A stretch of DNA of 64,000 bases from QUBU01 sp014337915 (lineage in GTDB: Bacteria > Pseudomonadota > Gammaproteobacteria > Steroidobacterales > GCA-2729495): NCBI GenBank assembly GCA_030263395.1, contig SZOW01000009.1, forward strand, positions 35,333 through 99,332, in the 5' to 3' direction. Shown in pieces: positions 52,287-60,964 of this stretch (position 1 is its first letter; each line of letters starts with the position of its first letter). The notes beneath the pieces are model-generated. The model was not told the origin of the DNA. It searched no databases and was given only the letters and a program-made list of their open reading frames with translations. The position numbers and the translations under genes were made by a program.

Positions 52287-53299
52287 CAGCAACCCTTCCA
52301 TTCCAGCGGCGGCTCCTGCATCAGCGCCACCTGCTCGCGCAGCGCCAGCACGTGTTCGTCCCAGTAGCGCCGGGTGTTGAACCAGGGGAAGGCGATCCTG
52401 AAGGCCGGGTCTTCCCAGCGTCGCGCCAGCCAGGCCGCGTAGTGCATGATGCGCAGTGTCCGCAGCGCTTCCACCAGGTGCAGTTCCAGCGGGTCGAAGT
52501 CCCGGAACTCGCAGTAACCGGCGAGCAGCCGCGCGAGCTGCGGCGACTGCTCATCGCGGTTGCCGGAAAGGAACATCCACAGGTCCTGCACCGCGGGCCC
52601 GCTCAGGGTGTCGTCGAGGTCGACGATGTGCACCTGTTCCCCCAGCACCAGCACGTTGCCCGGATGGAAATCACCATGCAGTCGCAGCTGGCGGGGCGTG
52701 CCGGCGCGGGCGAAACAGTGGCCCACCCACTCGAAGGCGTGCTCGCAGATGCCGGCGTAGACGTCGCGCAGGTCATCGGGGATGAAGCCGCCGTCCAGCA
52801 GCACATCGCGCGAGGCCACGCCGTAGCTGTCGAGGCCGATCTGCATGCGATGCCGGAAGCCGCGCCGGGAGCCCTGCAGGTGGATGCGGGCGACCAGGCG
52901 GCCGAGCTGCTCGAGCAGCGCCAGGTCATCGAGTTCCGGAGCGCGGCCGCCGTGGCAGGGATAGACCGCGAAACGGAAGTCGCCGCGGACATGCAGAGTG
53001 TGGCCGGCATGTGCCAGCGGTGGCACCACCGGAACCTCCGCATCGGCCAGTTCCCTGGCAAACCCGTGTTCCTCGAGGATGGCCGCATCGGTCCAGCGGC
53101 CGGGCCGGTAAAATTTGGCAACAACCGGCGGCGCATTTTCCAGGCCGACGCGATAGACCCGGTTCTCGTAGCTGTTCAGCGCCAGCAGCCGGCCGTCGCA
53201 GGACAGGCCCAGGCTTTCCACCGAGGCGATGATGTCATCGGGCGTGAGGTCCTGGTAGGCGAGGGTGGAGTCCCGGGCTGAGGCTGGGTTGTGCGCCAT
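52286..53299 (-). CDS. srkA: SrkA-type (YihE/RdoA) stress-response protein kinase
   Basis: A 337-residue aminoglycoside-phosphotransferase-like kinase. The catalytic loop HGDFHPGNVL and the metal motif HIVDLDDTLSGPAVQD are clear, as is the nucleotide region SYENRVYRVGLENAPPVVAKFYRPGRW with the lysine in VAKF. E. coli SrkA (YihE) is a Ser/Thr kinase that protects against MazF-linked death under envelope stress. Length and N-terminus agree. The start at 53299 lacks a clear ribosome-binding site. It overlaps the VOC gene by one base. Confidence 0.88.
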   Translation of the reverse strand: MAHNPASARDSTLAYQDLTPDDIIASVESLGLSCDGRLLALNSYENRVYRVGLENAPPVVAKFYRPGRWTDAAILEEHGFARELADAEVPVVPPLAHAGHTLHVRGDFRFAVYPCHGGRAPELDDLALLEQLGRLVARIHLQGSRRGFRHRMQIGLDSYGVASRDVLLDGGFIPDDLRDVYAGICEHAFEWVGHCFARAGTPRQLRLHGDFHPGNVLVLGEQVHIVDLDDTLSGPAVQDLWMFLSGNRDEQSPQLARLLAGYCEFRDFDPLELHLVEALRTLRIMHYAAWLARRWEDPAFRIAFPWFNTRRYWDEHVLALREQVALMQEPPLEWKGC

Positions 53300-53377
53300 G
53301 GGGAGCGGGAGTCTACCGGAAATCCTCTGGTACCCGGTCGGCAGCGATGCACGGCGCCGCATGGCATGCGCCGCCGC

Positions 53378-54097
53378 TCAACCGCCCCAGGAACCCCGCA
53401 GGCGGGTTGCAGCACCATTGGCATGGTCGAGGCGCGCGGCCTGGTAGCGGATCCATTGCTGGCGGCGCTGGACGTAGGCCGACGGCCTGGCGACGCTGAA
53501 GCGCACCGGATTGGGCAGCACGGCGGCGAGCAGTGCTGCCTCCTCGCGGTTCAGGCGCGAGGCTGGCTTGCCAAAATAGCTGCGGCTGGCGGCACCGGCA
53601 CCAAAGACGGTGGGGCCGAACTGGGCCACGTTGGCGTAGAGCTCGAGGATGCGCTCCTTCGGCAGCAGCAGTTCCAGCCAGACCGTGAACCAGGCTTCGA
53701 GGCCCTTGCGCAGCCAGCTGCGGCCCGGCCAGAGGTAGAGGTTCTTGGCGAGCTGCTGGGTGATCGTCGAGCCGCCCCGAGTGCGGCGGCTGTGCTGGTT
53801 GTGGCGCAGGGCCTTGCCGATGGACTCGAAGTCGAAGCCATGGTGCTCGAAGAACTTCTGGTCCTCGGCGGCGATGAGTGCTTCGGGCAGGCGCCGGCTG
53901 ATGCTCCGGTGCGACGTCCAGTCATAGCGCAGCGGACCCGCCCCGGCCGGTTTCGTCACCCAGGTGATGATCATGAAGCTGGTGGTGAGCGGTGGCAGCC
54001 AGCGCAGGGGCAGCACCAGGGCCACTGTGCCGAGGATGACGATGACGACGCTGCGGCGCGCGAGCCAGCCGAGGCTCCGGCGCCTAGCCACGGGCAA
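53378..54097 (-). CDS. mtgA: Monofunctional peptidoglycan glycosyltransferase
   Basis: A 239-residue glycosyltransferase family 51 protein with an N-terminal membrane anchor (VVIVILGTVALVLPL). The catalytic Glu is in ALIAAEDQKFFEHHGFDF; GGSTITQQLAKNLYLW and KERILELYANVAQFG are the further GT51 motifs. It polymerises lipid II into glycan strands at the periplasmic face without a transpeptidase domain. Length matches MtgA. It ends 78 bases upstream of the SrkA start on the same strand. Confidence 0.94.
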   Translation of the reverse strand: MPVARRRSLGWLARRSVVIVILGTVALVLPLRWLPPLTTSFMIITWVTKPAGAGPLRYDWTSHRSISRRLPEALIAAEDQKFFEHHGFDFESIGKALRHNQHSRRTRGGSTITQQLAKNLYLWPGRSWLRKGLEAWFTVWLELLLPKERILELYANVAQFGPTVFGAGAASRSYFGKPASRLNREEAALLAAVLPNPVRFSVARPSAYVQRRQQWIRYQAARLDHANGAATRLRGSWGG

Positions 54098-54180
54098 GTT
54101 GGACTGACATGGCCGGCCCCTGCGGCGATTCCCGGCGCGACGTTAGCCGACCAGGTCGGCGAAAGCCAGCCGCGGGCCGG

Positions 54181-55224
54181 TCAGGATGCGGCGAGGCTGG
54201 AGCGGCTGCCGCTGCGGCTCGCCTGCTTGGCGCGGTAGAGTGCCTGGTCGGCAAGTTCGATGAGGGCTTCGCCGGTCATCTGCCGGCCAGGTGCCCGCCA
54301 TGCGGTCCCGGCGCTGATGCTCACCGTGACCTGGCCGGACTTGGTCCTGAGGGGGAACTCGGACATGCGCTGCCGGATGCGCCCGGTGATGCGCTCGACT
54401 TCCTCGCGCGTTATCCGTTGCAGTATCACCAGGAACTCGTCGCCACCGTAGCGGCAGACCGAGTCGCCATCGCGCACGCTGCTCACCAGCGTGGCTGCGA
54501 CCCGGCGCAGCACCTGGTCGCCGACCTGGTGGCCGCTGCCGTCGTTGATTTCCTTGAAGCGGTCGACGTCGAGCATGCATACCGCAAGCCCGGTGTCCTC
54601 GCGTTCGGCCTGCTCCACCGCCACCGCCAGCAGGTCCTCGGCTGCGCGGCGGTTCCAGACCCGGGTCAGGGCATCGATCATGGCGCTGCGACGCGCGAGG
54701 TCCAGCTTGCTGATGATCTGCGCCTGGGCATCGCAGAGTTCCGCGGTGAGGAACTCCCGCTGCGCCAGCTCGCCGAGGTCGCGCAGCGCCTGAATGTCGG
54801 CGGGCGAGACCTGGCGCGGCGCCAGGTCGTACACAGCGAGTGTACCGACGACGATGCCGCTGCGGTCGCGGATGGGGAAGCCGGCGTAGAAACGGAAGCG
54901 GGGTGCGCCCCTGACCAGCGGGTGATCGGCGAACTCGCCGTCGAGGCGTGTGTCCTCGACGACGGTCAGGTCACCCTGGGCCAGGGTGCGTACGCAGAAG
55001 CTCGCCGTCACTTCCAGCTCGTGGACGTTCCAGCCCTGCACCGACTTGAACCAGAGCTTGCCCTGGTGGGTCAGGGCGATGGCGGCCACTGGCACGCCGA
55101 GCGCCTTCTGGGCCAGGCGGGTCAGGCGGTCGAAGCGGGCATCCAGCGGCGTATAGAAGATCGCCAGCGAGTGGATGTCCGTCAGTCGCAGGGTTTCCGT
55201 GTTGGCGAACGGGCGCTCGAGCAC
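54181..55224 (-). CDS. GAF-GGDEF diguanylate cyclase
   Basis: A 347-residue cytoplasmic protein. Residues about 25-165 form a GAF-like sensor (IFYTPLDARFDRLTRLAQKALGVPVAAIAL to GFPIRDRSGIVVGTLAVYD). A linker helix precedes the cyclase: DALTRVWNRRAAEDLL, then RYGGDEF with the intact GGDEF A-site. The product-inhibition I-site RDGD lies five residues before GGDEF (RDGDSVCRYGGDEF). It should make cyclic di-GMP and be inhibited by it. No EAL domain. The sensed ligand is unknown. Confidence 0.93.
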   Translation of the reverse strand: MLERPFANTETLRLTDIHSLAIFYTPLDARFDRLTRLAQKALGVPVAAIALTHQGKLWFKSVQGWNVHELEVTASFCVRTLAQGDLTVVEDTRLDGEFADHPLVRGAPRFRFYAGFPIRDRSGIVVGTLAVYDLAPRQVSPADIQALRDLGELAQREFLTAELCDAQAQIISKLDLARRSAMIDALTRVWNRRAAEDLLAVAVEQAEREDTGLAVCMLDVDRFKEINDGSGHQVGDQVLRRVAATLVSSVRDGDSVCRYGGDEFLVILQRITREEVERITGRIRQRMSEFPLRTKSGQVTVSISAGTAWRAPGRQMTGEALIELADQALYRAKQASRSGSRSSLAAS

Positions 55225-55446
55225 AGCCTGGGAGCCTTATGGCAAAAATGGAGACGCCAGGGGCCGGATTGTAGGTTCCGGGTCCAGCCATCGCTGGGAT
55301 GCAGGTCACGCTTCCCCGGCGCGGTACCGGGCAGGCGGGAGTGACTGCCGGTGTGAAGTGCCTTCGGTTATTGCGGATAGCGGCCAGGGGGCCGGTCCGG
55401 GATCGTCAGCGGCTGTTGTTGCTGTCCCGCGCCAGCACGCCCCCCC

Positions 55447-56001
55447 ATGACTGCCATCGAGATACTCAGGAATGAGCACCACGTCATCCTGGAGGCCATG
55501 GACCTCCTGGAACACCAGGTGCACGACATCCGGCGCGGGGATCCGTTCGACACCGGGTTTGCGCGCTGGGCCGTGGAATTCGTCCAGGAGTTCATCGATG
55601 ACGCGCACCATGCCAAGGAAGAGGGCGTGATCTTCCGGCTGCTCGCCAGCCGTGGCCTGGCGCTGGACAGCGCGCCGCTGGCAGACATGCTGGCGGATCA
55701 CCGCAGCCATCGAGAACTGGCGGCGGAAATGGCGCGGGCACTCGGCCGTGGCGACGCGAGGTCCTTTGCGAACTGCACGTTGCAGCTGGTCGAGCTGCTG
55801 CGGCGGCACATCCGCATCGAGAACGAGCTGGTCTTCAACGTCGCCGAACGCCTGATGACCGCGGCCGACGACGTCGACGCCGTCCAGGCCTTCGGCCGGG
55901 TGGTCCTGGAGCGCGACGGCGCCATGGTCAGGCAGCGCCACCTGGCCGCCATCGAATGCTGGCGGCGTGCACTGGAGGGCGGCAGGCCGCCTGGCGCCTG
56001 A
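55447..56001 (+). CDS. Hemerythrin-domain protein
   Basis: A 184-residue four-helix protein of the hemerythrin-like (HHE cation-binding) family. Ligand pattern: EILRNEHHVILE (first His pair), AHHAKEEGVIF (His and Glu), DHRSHRELA and RRHIRIENELVF. Such proteins bind a di-iron centre and take part in oxygen or nitric oxide sensing and repair of Fe-S centres. Some act with DUF2249 proteins, of which two are encoded about 11 kb away. The gene is alone, starting at an ATG directly behind a C-run. It converges with the GH17-GT2 gene. Confidence 0.85.
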   Translation: MTAIEILRNEHHVILEAMDLLEHQVHDIRRGDPFDTGFARWAVEFVQEFIDDAHHAKEEGVIFRLLASRGLALDSAPLADMLADHRSHRELAAEMARALGRGDARSFANCTLQLVELLRRHIRIENELVFNVAERLMTAADDVDAVQAFGRVVLERDGAMVRQRHLAAIECWRRALEGGRPPGA

Positions 56002-56018
56002 CGGTTACGCCAGGCGCC
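55993..56018. terminator. GC hairpin between convergent hemerythrin and glucan-synthase genes
   Basis: GGCGCCTG (55993-56000) and CAGGCGCC (56011-56018) form an 8-bp stem with a 10-base loop just at the stop of the hemerythrin gene. There is no T-run. It could act as a bidirectional terminator. Confidence 0.35.
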
Positions 56019-56040
56019 GGGCACGGGCTCACGCTCAGGT

Positions 56041-58680
56041 TCAGGCAGGCTGGCGGTCCACGCCCTCGATGGCATCCGCCGCGATGGCCGCGGCCTTCGG
56101 TTCGGCGGCAGCAGCGGGCAGCCGCTGCGGCGTCGGCCGGGCATTCATCAGCGACAGGTACAGCGCCGCGATGTAGGGCACCGACTGCACCATCAGCACG
56201 GCGACCCAGAGCTGGACCTCGATGTAGCCGATGCCGTACCGGGTGGCGACCGCCACCGCGGCAATCCACAGGCCCAGCAGGATCAGCGATTCCTCCCGGG
56301 CCGCGACGATGGCACGCACCACGGCGGGCTTGTCCTCGGCCTTCGGCGTGCGGAAGAACGGCGCATTGGAGGTGTACATCCCCTTGAGCATGGCGCGGGC
56401 AATGCTGTGGGTCAGCGCCGTGGCCGCCGCGGCGGCACCAAGGCGCTGGCGCCAGCTGCTCGGCACGTGCAGCGTGTACAGCCACAGCGAGTGGACCATC
56501 TTGAACGCGAACATGCCGATGCTCGGCACCAGGAACGCGGCGATGGGGAACTCGAAGGCACGCGGTGCGGCGAGCAGACCCACGGTCCAGAACAGCGCCG
56601 CCACCGTGAACAGCAGCTGCAGCCCGTCGGCGAACCAGGGCGCCCAGCCGGTGAGGAAATGGAACCGCTGTCCGGCGGTCAGCGACCCGCGCGCCCAGGG
56701 CAGCAGGTTGCGCCAGTAGCGCTTGAGGATCTGCACCGCGCCGTAGGCCCAGCGGTAGCGCTGGCCCTTGTAGCCGGCAAAGGTCTGGGCGGTGAGGCCG
56801 CGGCCGAAGACGTGGTTCACGTATACCGAGCGGTAGCCGTTGGACATCAGCCGCAGGCCAAGCTCCGCATCCTCGCAGATACACCACTCGGCCCAGCCGC
56901 CGAGGCCGGTCAGGGCTGCCTTGCGGATCATGGTCATGGTGCCGTGCTGGATGATGGCATCACGTTCGTTGCGATGGACCATACCGATGTGGAAGAAGCC
57001 GCTGTACTCGAAGTTGCAGAGTTCCTGGAAGCGGTCGTGCTGCCAGTCGCGGTGATCCTGCGGTGCCTGCACGAAGCCGACCGTCGGGTCGTCGAAGTAG
57101 GGCGCGAGCCTGGCCAGCCAGTCGCGTTCGACGACATAGTCGGCATCGACCACGGCGACGACCTCTGCATCGGCCGCCGTCTGCGTCAGGCCGAAATTCA
57201 GTGCCCCAGCCTTGAAGCCGGGCCACTTGCCCAGCGTGAAGAAGCGGAATCGCGGGCCGAGCTGGCCACAGTGGGCCTGCACCGGCTTCCAGCTGCTGTC
57301 GTCACGGCTGTTGTTGTCGATCACCAGGACCTCGAAGTCCGGGTAATCGAGCCGCGCGAGGCTGTCGAGCGTCTCGATGACGAGCTGCGGCGGCTCGTTG
57401 CAGATCGCGACGTGGATCGAGACCTTCGGGAAGTGGCTGGCCTCGCTGGCGGGGAGCGGGCGGAACTGGCGGCGCATCCTGCGCGTCCAGGTCATCTCCG
57501 TGAGTTCGAGGCCATTGACCAGCATCACCAGCACGATCAGCAGCTGGGCGGGCAGCAGCACGCTCCACATGAAGGTGGCGCCGGCGCTCATGTACTCGGT
57601 GAATGGCACGAATGCCGCCCAGGTGACCAGTGAGGTTGCCGCCTGGATCAGGAACGCAAAGAACAGCCGGCCCTGGCTGCGCAGGTGCTGCCAGCGCATC
57701 ACGAACCAGATCATCGGCAGCAGCGCGAGCAGCACGGCGAAGGCGGCCTGCGCCGGCCACCAGCTGTTCTCCACGACCGGCCCGCTCATGGCGAATTTCG
57801 GGTTGCGGTCGGCGTCCAGCAGGCCCCAGTAGGCGCCCACCGTGCCTTCGATGCCGCGCTTCCACGGCTGGTCGAAGGCCTCCATGATGAAGTAGTCCAT
57901 GCCGCGCGTGTCGGCGGTATTGAGGAAGCGGCGCAGGAAGCGCGCCTGGTTGACCTGCGAGGCCACCGCCTGCTCGCGGCGGTTGCCGTGGCTCGGCCAG
58001 CCGACTTCGGCGATCAGGATGGGCTTGTCGGGAAACGCCTTGCGCAGCTGGTCGTAGCGTTCAACGGTGAATTTCAGGGCCTGGTCGGCCGGTACACCCT
58101 CCCAGTACGGCAGGATGTGCGCGGCGATGAAGTCGACTTCCTTCGCCAGTTCCGGGTAGCGGATCCAGACGTGCCAGGGTTCGGCGGTGCTCACCGGCTG
58201 GCGGACCTGTCCGCGCACCTTGTGGAGGATCCGGGCGAGTTCGGCCGGCTTGAAGTCCCCGCGCAGGATGGTCTCGTTGCCGACGATGACTCGCTCGATG
58301 TTCGACTGGTTGCGCGCGTTGCGCACCAGGTTGCGCAGCTCGCGCTCGTTGCGCTCGGTGCGGGTGTCGAGCCAGGCGCCGGCGGTCACCTTGAGCCCGT
58401 ACTTCTTCGCCAGCGCAGGGATCTGCTCCATGCCGTCGAGCGACGAGTAGGTGCGCACGCGCGAGACGCGGCTGGCGACGACCTGCAGGTCGCGGTCGAT
58501 CTCCTGGGTGGTCGGGAAGCGGTTGGCGAGCGGGTCTTCCTTGGCCTGGTAGGGCGAGAACGACACGCCGCGCAGCACGCCGCTCCAGGCGGCCTCGTCC
58601 TGCGGCCGGTTGACCCAGGCCCAGACGCCGAGATTCATCAGGACTACGAAAGCAACTATCGGGACGGTCCGTCGTGGCAT
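56041..58680 (-). CDS. NdvB-like GH17-GT2 beta-glucan synthase
   Basis: An 879-residue membrane protein. After an anchor (IVAFVVLMNLGVWAWV), residues about 35-320 form a GH17-like glucanase/transglycosylase domain with acidic residues in IVGNETILRGD and ILIAEVGWPSHG. Two membrane segments follow, then a GT2 domain with VVDADYV, the acid region CICEDAELGLRL and the QxxRW-type GQRYRWAYG. The C-terminus has several membrane segments and a charged tail. The layout matches P. aeruginosa and Bradyrhizobium NdvB, which make cyclic beta-1,3-glucans linked to biofilm and osmotic tolerance. Start at 58680 has AGAGAGG upstream. Confidence 0.88.
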   Translation of the reverse strand: MPRRTVPIVAFVVLMNLGVWAWVNRPQDEAAWSGVLRGVSFSPYQAKEDPLANRFPTTQEIDRDLQVVASRVSRVRTYSSLDGMEQIPALAKKYGLKVTAGAWLDTRTERNERELRNLVRNARNQSNIERVIVGNETILRGDFKPAELARILHKVRGQVRQPVSTAEPWHVWIRYPELAKEVDFIAAHILPYWEGVPADQALKFTVERYDQLRKAFPDKPILIAEVGWPSHGNRREQAVASQVNQARFLRRFLNTADTRGMDYFIMEAFDQPWKRGIEGTVGAYWGLLDADRNPKFAMSGPVVENSWWPAQAAFAVLLALLPMIWFVMRWQHLRSQGRLFFAFLIQAATSLVTWAAFVPFTEYMSAGATFMWSVLLPAQLLIVLVMLVNGLELTEMTWTRRMRRQFRPLPASEASHFPKVSIHVAICNEPPQLVIETLDSLARLDYPDFEVLVIDNNSRDDSSWKPVQAHCGQLGPRFRFFTLGKWPGFKAGALNFGLTQTAADAEVVAVVDADYVVERDWLARLAPYFDDPTVGFVQAPQDHRDWQHDRFQELCNFEYSGFFHIGMVHRNERDAIIQHGTMTMIRKAALTGLGGWAEWCICEDAELGLRLMSNGYRSVYVNHVFGRGLTAQTFAGYKGQRYRWAYGAVQILKRYWRNLLPWARGSLTAGQRFHFLTGWAPWFADGLQLLFTVAALFWTVGLLAAPRAFEFPIAAFLVPSIGMFAFKMVHSLWLYTLHVPSSWRQRLGAAAAATALTHSIARAMLKGMYTSNAPFFRTPKAEDKPAVVRAIVAAREESLILLGLWIAAVAVATRYGIGYIEVQLWVAVLMVQSVPYIAALYLSLMNARPTPQRLPAAAAEPKAAAIAADAIEGVDRQPA

Positions 58681-59046
58681 ACAGCCATTCGCCTCTCTGC
58701 AGAGCCGATGGGGCACGGGTCGCCAGCGTTCCGGCCAGGTGGCGCGGTCGCAGTCAGGCCGTCGGTGCCCCGGGGACACGGCCTGTGGATTTTTCGCGGG
58801 TTCGGGATCGCCTTATGCGCTGGTCAACTCGCCGCCGGTCAGCCTGCACCGGTCCTGCATGACCACTTATTGCCGGATTCAGGTCTCGTTGGGTGGCGCA
58901 TTCTAAGGTTCCGCCCAGCGGCGGGGAAGGGGGGTGGCCGGCCCCGGGCCGCCATGCGCCTGCTGCGCCGCCGCCAGGGGCAGCCCCGGTGGGGCGGGCG
59001 TGCTAACCTTCGCCCTCGACCAGTCCTCGTCCGAGGCCGGAGCATC
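58681..59046. other. 366-base intergenic region with no recognisable gene
   Basis: It separates the divergent glucan-synthase gene and the small orphan at 59047. Both promoters should be here. I see no clear -35/-10 pair, no strong inverted repeat with a T-run and no credible ORF. A GC-rich run (58917-58995) and an AT-rich patch with TGGATTTTT (58786-58794) stand out, but neither is assignable. Confidence 0.5.
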
Positions 59047-59454
59047 ATGATCGACAGACAGAACCGCGGCGTGGATCCGCAAATGAGCAGTGACGACCTC
59101 TACCTGGAGGAAGTCTTCACCGACCGCCGCGTGGGGACCATCCAGCGGCTGTCCCCGGTGGACGCCATGGGGCGTCCCGACCCCGCCAGGGCCGTGCTTT
59201 ACATCGGCCAGACACAGATCCTGACCGCGGCTGGTGCCCTGCCGCTGTCCTTCGAGATCGAGGCGGCGAGCCTGCAGGAAGCCGCCGGCAAGTTCGGGGA
59301 TGGCGCCAAGCTGGCGCTCCAGCAGACCATGGAGCGGCTCGAGGAAATGCGCCGCGACGCTGCGTCGTCGATCATCGTCCCCGATGCCGGTGCGGCGGGC
59401 CAGCTGGGCGGAATGGGTGGCATGCCCGGTGGCGGCAAGATCCGCATGCCCTGA
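59047..59454 (+). CDS. Small cytoplasmic protein of unknown function
   Basis: A 135-residue protein I do not recognise. It has an acidic N-terminus (DDLYLEEVFTDRRVGTIQRLSPVD), a middle beta-rich region (VLYIGQTQILTAAGALPLSFEIEA), a helix (LQEAAGKFGDGAKLALQQTMERLEEMRRD) and a glycine-methionine-rich tail (GGMGGMPGGGKIRMP). No signal or membrane segment. CGGAGC precedes its ATG. It stands 59 bases ahead of lemA and could be cotranscribed with it. Confidence 0.7.
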   Translation: MIDRQNRGVDPQMSSDDLYLEEVFTDRRVGTIQRLSPVDAMGRPDPARAVLYIGQTQILTAAGALPLSFEIEAASLQEAAGKFGDGAKLALQQTMERLEEMRRDAASSIIVPDAGAAGQLGGMGGMPGGGKIRMP

Positions 59455-59512
59455 CGGGCGGCGGCTTATGCGGGACTGGTCCCTGATTCAGTGACCGTAG
59501 CGGAGGCAGCGC

Positions 59513-60115
59513 ATGGTTTGCAAGTTTCCGGGCTGGATGCTGGTGCTGGCCGCCATGGCCAGCCTGCTGTCGGGTTGTGGCTACAACACCCTGCAATCGG
59601 GCGACGAGCAGGTCAAGGCGGCCTGGGCCGATGTCCTCAACCAGTACCAGCGTCGCGCCGACCTGATCCCGAACCTGGTGCGCACCGTCGAAGGCTTTGC
59701 GCAGCAGGAACGCGAGGTGCTGACGCGCGTTACCGAGGCGCGCTCCCGCGTCGGCTCGCTGCAGGTCACGCCAGAGCTGATCGACGATCCGGCCGCCTTC
59801 GAGAAGTTCCAGCAGGCCCAGGGTGAGCTCAGCGGTGCGCTGTCGCGGCTGCTGGTGGTGGCCGAGCAGTATCCGAACCTGAAGTCCGACCAGAATTTCC
59901 GTGACCTGCAGGCCCAGCTCGAGGGCACCGAGAACCGCATCGCGGTGGCGCGCAACCGCTACATCGCCGCCGTCCAGGCCTACAACACCACCGTGCGCCA
60001 GTTCCCCTCGAACCTCACGGCGATGCTGTTCGGCTTCGCGGTGAAGCCGGGCTTCACCGTGCAGAACGAGGCGGAGATTTCCCGGCCGCCCGAGGTCAAG
60101 TTCCAGACCCAGTGA
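59513..60115 (+). CDS. lemA: LemA-family lipoprotein
   Basis: A 200-residue protein. A lipobox LLSGC near residue 22 predicts a lipoprotein or signal-anchor. YNTLQSGDEQVKAAWADVLNQYQRRADLIPNLVRTVEGFA is the LemA family core, and the C-terminal FPSNLTAMLFGFAVKPGF is diagnostic. LemA proteins have unknown biochemical function and are nearly always found with TPM-domain proteins, as here. Its stop overlaps the GTG start of the next gene (GTGA). Confidence 0.92.
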   Translation: MVCKFPGWMLVLAAMASLLSGCGYNTLQSGDEQVKAAWADVLNQYQRRADLIPNLVRTVEGFAQQEREVLTRVTEARSRVGSLQVTPELIDDPAAFEKFQQAQGELSGALSRLLVVAEQYPNLKSDQNFRDLQAQLEGTENRIAVARNRYIAAVQAYNTTVRQFPSNLTAMLFGFAVKPGFTVQNEAEISRPPEVKFQTQ

Positions 60116-60960
60116 GCCGCCTCTCGCCGCTGCTGGTCCTGTTGCTGGTAGCCGGCCTGGCGCTGGCCGATGTGGCGGTGCCACCGTTACGCGCCCGGGT
60201 CACGGACCTCACCGGCACGCTGGATGCGGCCCAGGCCAGCGCTCTGGAACAGAAGCTCGCGGCGTTCGAGCAGCGCAGGGGCGCCCAGCTGGCCGTGCTG
60301 CTGGTGCCCAGCACCCGGCCGGAAACCATCGAGCAGTACGGCATCCGCGTCGCCGAGGCCTGGAAGCTCGGCCGCAAGGGCATCGACGACGGTGTGCTGC
60401 TGCTGGTCGCGAAGGATGACCGGGCGCTGCGCATCGAGGTCGGCTACGGGCTCGAGGGCGTGCTGCCCGATGCCACGGCCCACCGCATCATCGACGAGGT
60501 CATCCTGCCGCGTTTTCGTGCGGGCGATTTCGCCGGCGGCATCGATGCGGGAGTCGACCGGCTCCTGGCGGTGATCGACGGCGAGCCGTTGCCGGAGCCG
60601 CAGGCCGCGCGTCCGGCCGGGGAGATCGAGGCGCTGGTGCCGTTGCTTCCGGTGTTGTTCATATTCACGGTCACCTTTGGCGCGGTACTCAAGCGCATGC
60701 TGGGGCAACTGGGCGGTGCATTGGCGACCGGACTGCTGGCCGGCGGGCTGGCCTGGCTGCTGGCCGGTGCCCTGGCGCTGGCACTGCTCGCGGCACTGGC
60801 CGCGTTCCTGCTGACGCTGGTTTCGCGGGCTGGCACCGGCGGCTGGGTCAGCCCGGGAGGACGTGGCTGGGGTGGTGGCGGCTTCGGCAGCGGCGGGGGC
60901 GGCGGCTTCAGCGGTGGTGGCGGCAGCTTCGGCGGCGGCGGCTCCTCGGGACGCTGGTAG
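60112..60960 (+). CDS. TPM-domain (YgcG-like) membrane protein
   Basis: A 282-residue protein starting from GTG within the lemA stop. A signal segment (PLLVLLLVAGLALA) precedes the TPM domain: VTDLTGTLDAAQASALEQKLAAFE, the DDGVLLLVAKDDRALRIEVGYGLEG core and IIDEVILPRFRAGDFAGGI. Two hydrophobic segments and a glycine-serine-rich, weakly structured tail of about 45 residues (GGGGFGSGGGGGF-type) follow. TPM proteins (TLP18.3/Psb32/MOLO-1) are thought to act in photosystem repair or channel chaperoning; in bacteria their role with LemA is unclear. Confidence 0.9.
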   Translation: MSRLSPLLVLLLVAGLALADVAVPPLRARVTDLTGTLDAAQASALEQKLAAFEQRRGAQLAVLLVPSTRPETIEQYGIRVAEAWKLGRKGIDDGVLLLVAKDDRALRIEVGYGLEGVLPDATAHRIIDEVILPRFRAGDFAGGIDAGVDRLLAVIDGEPLPEPQAARPAGEIEALVPLLPVLFIFTVTFGAVLKRMLGQLGGALATGLLAGGLAWLLAGALALALLAALAAFLLTLVSRAGTGGWVSPGGRGWGGGGFGSGGGGGFSGGGGSFGGGGSSGRW

Positions 60961-60964
60961 GCGC

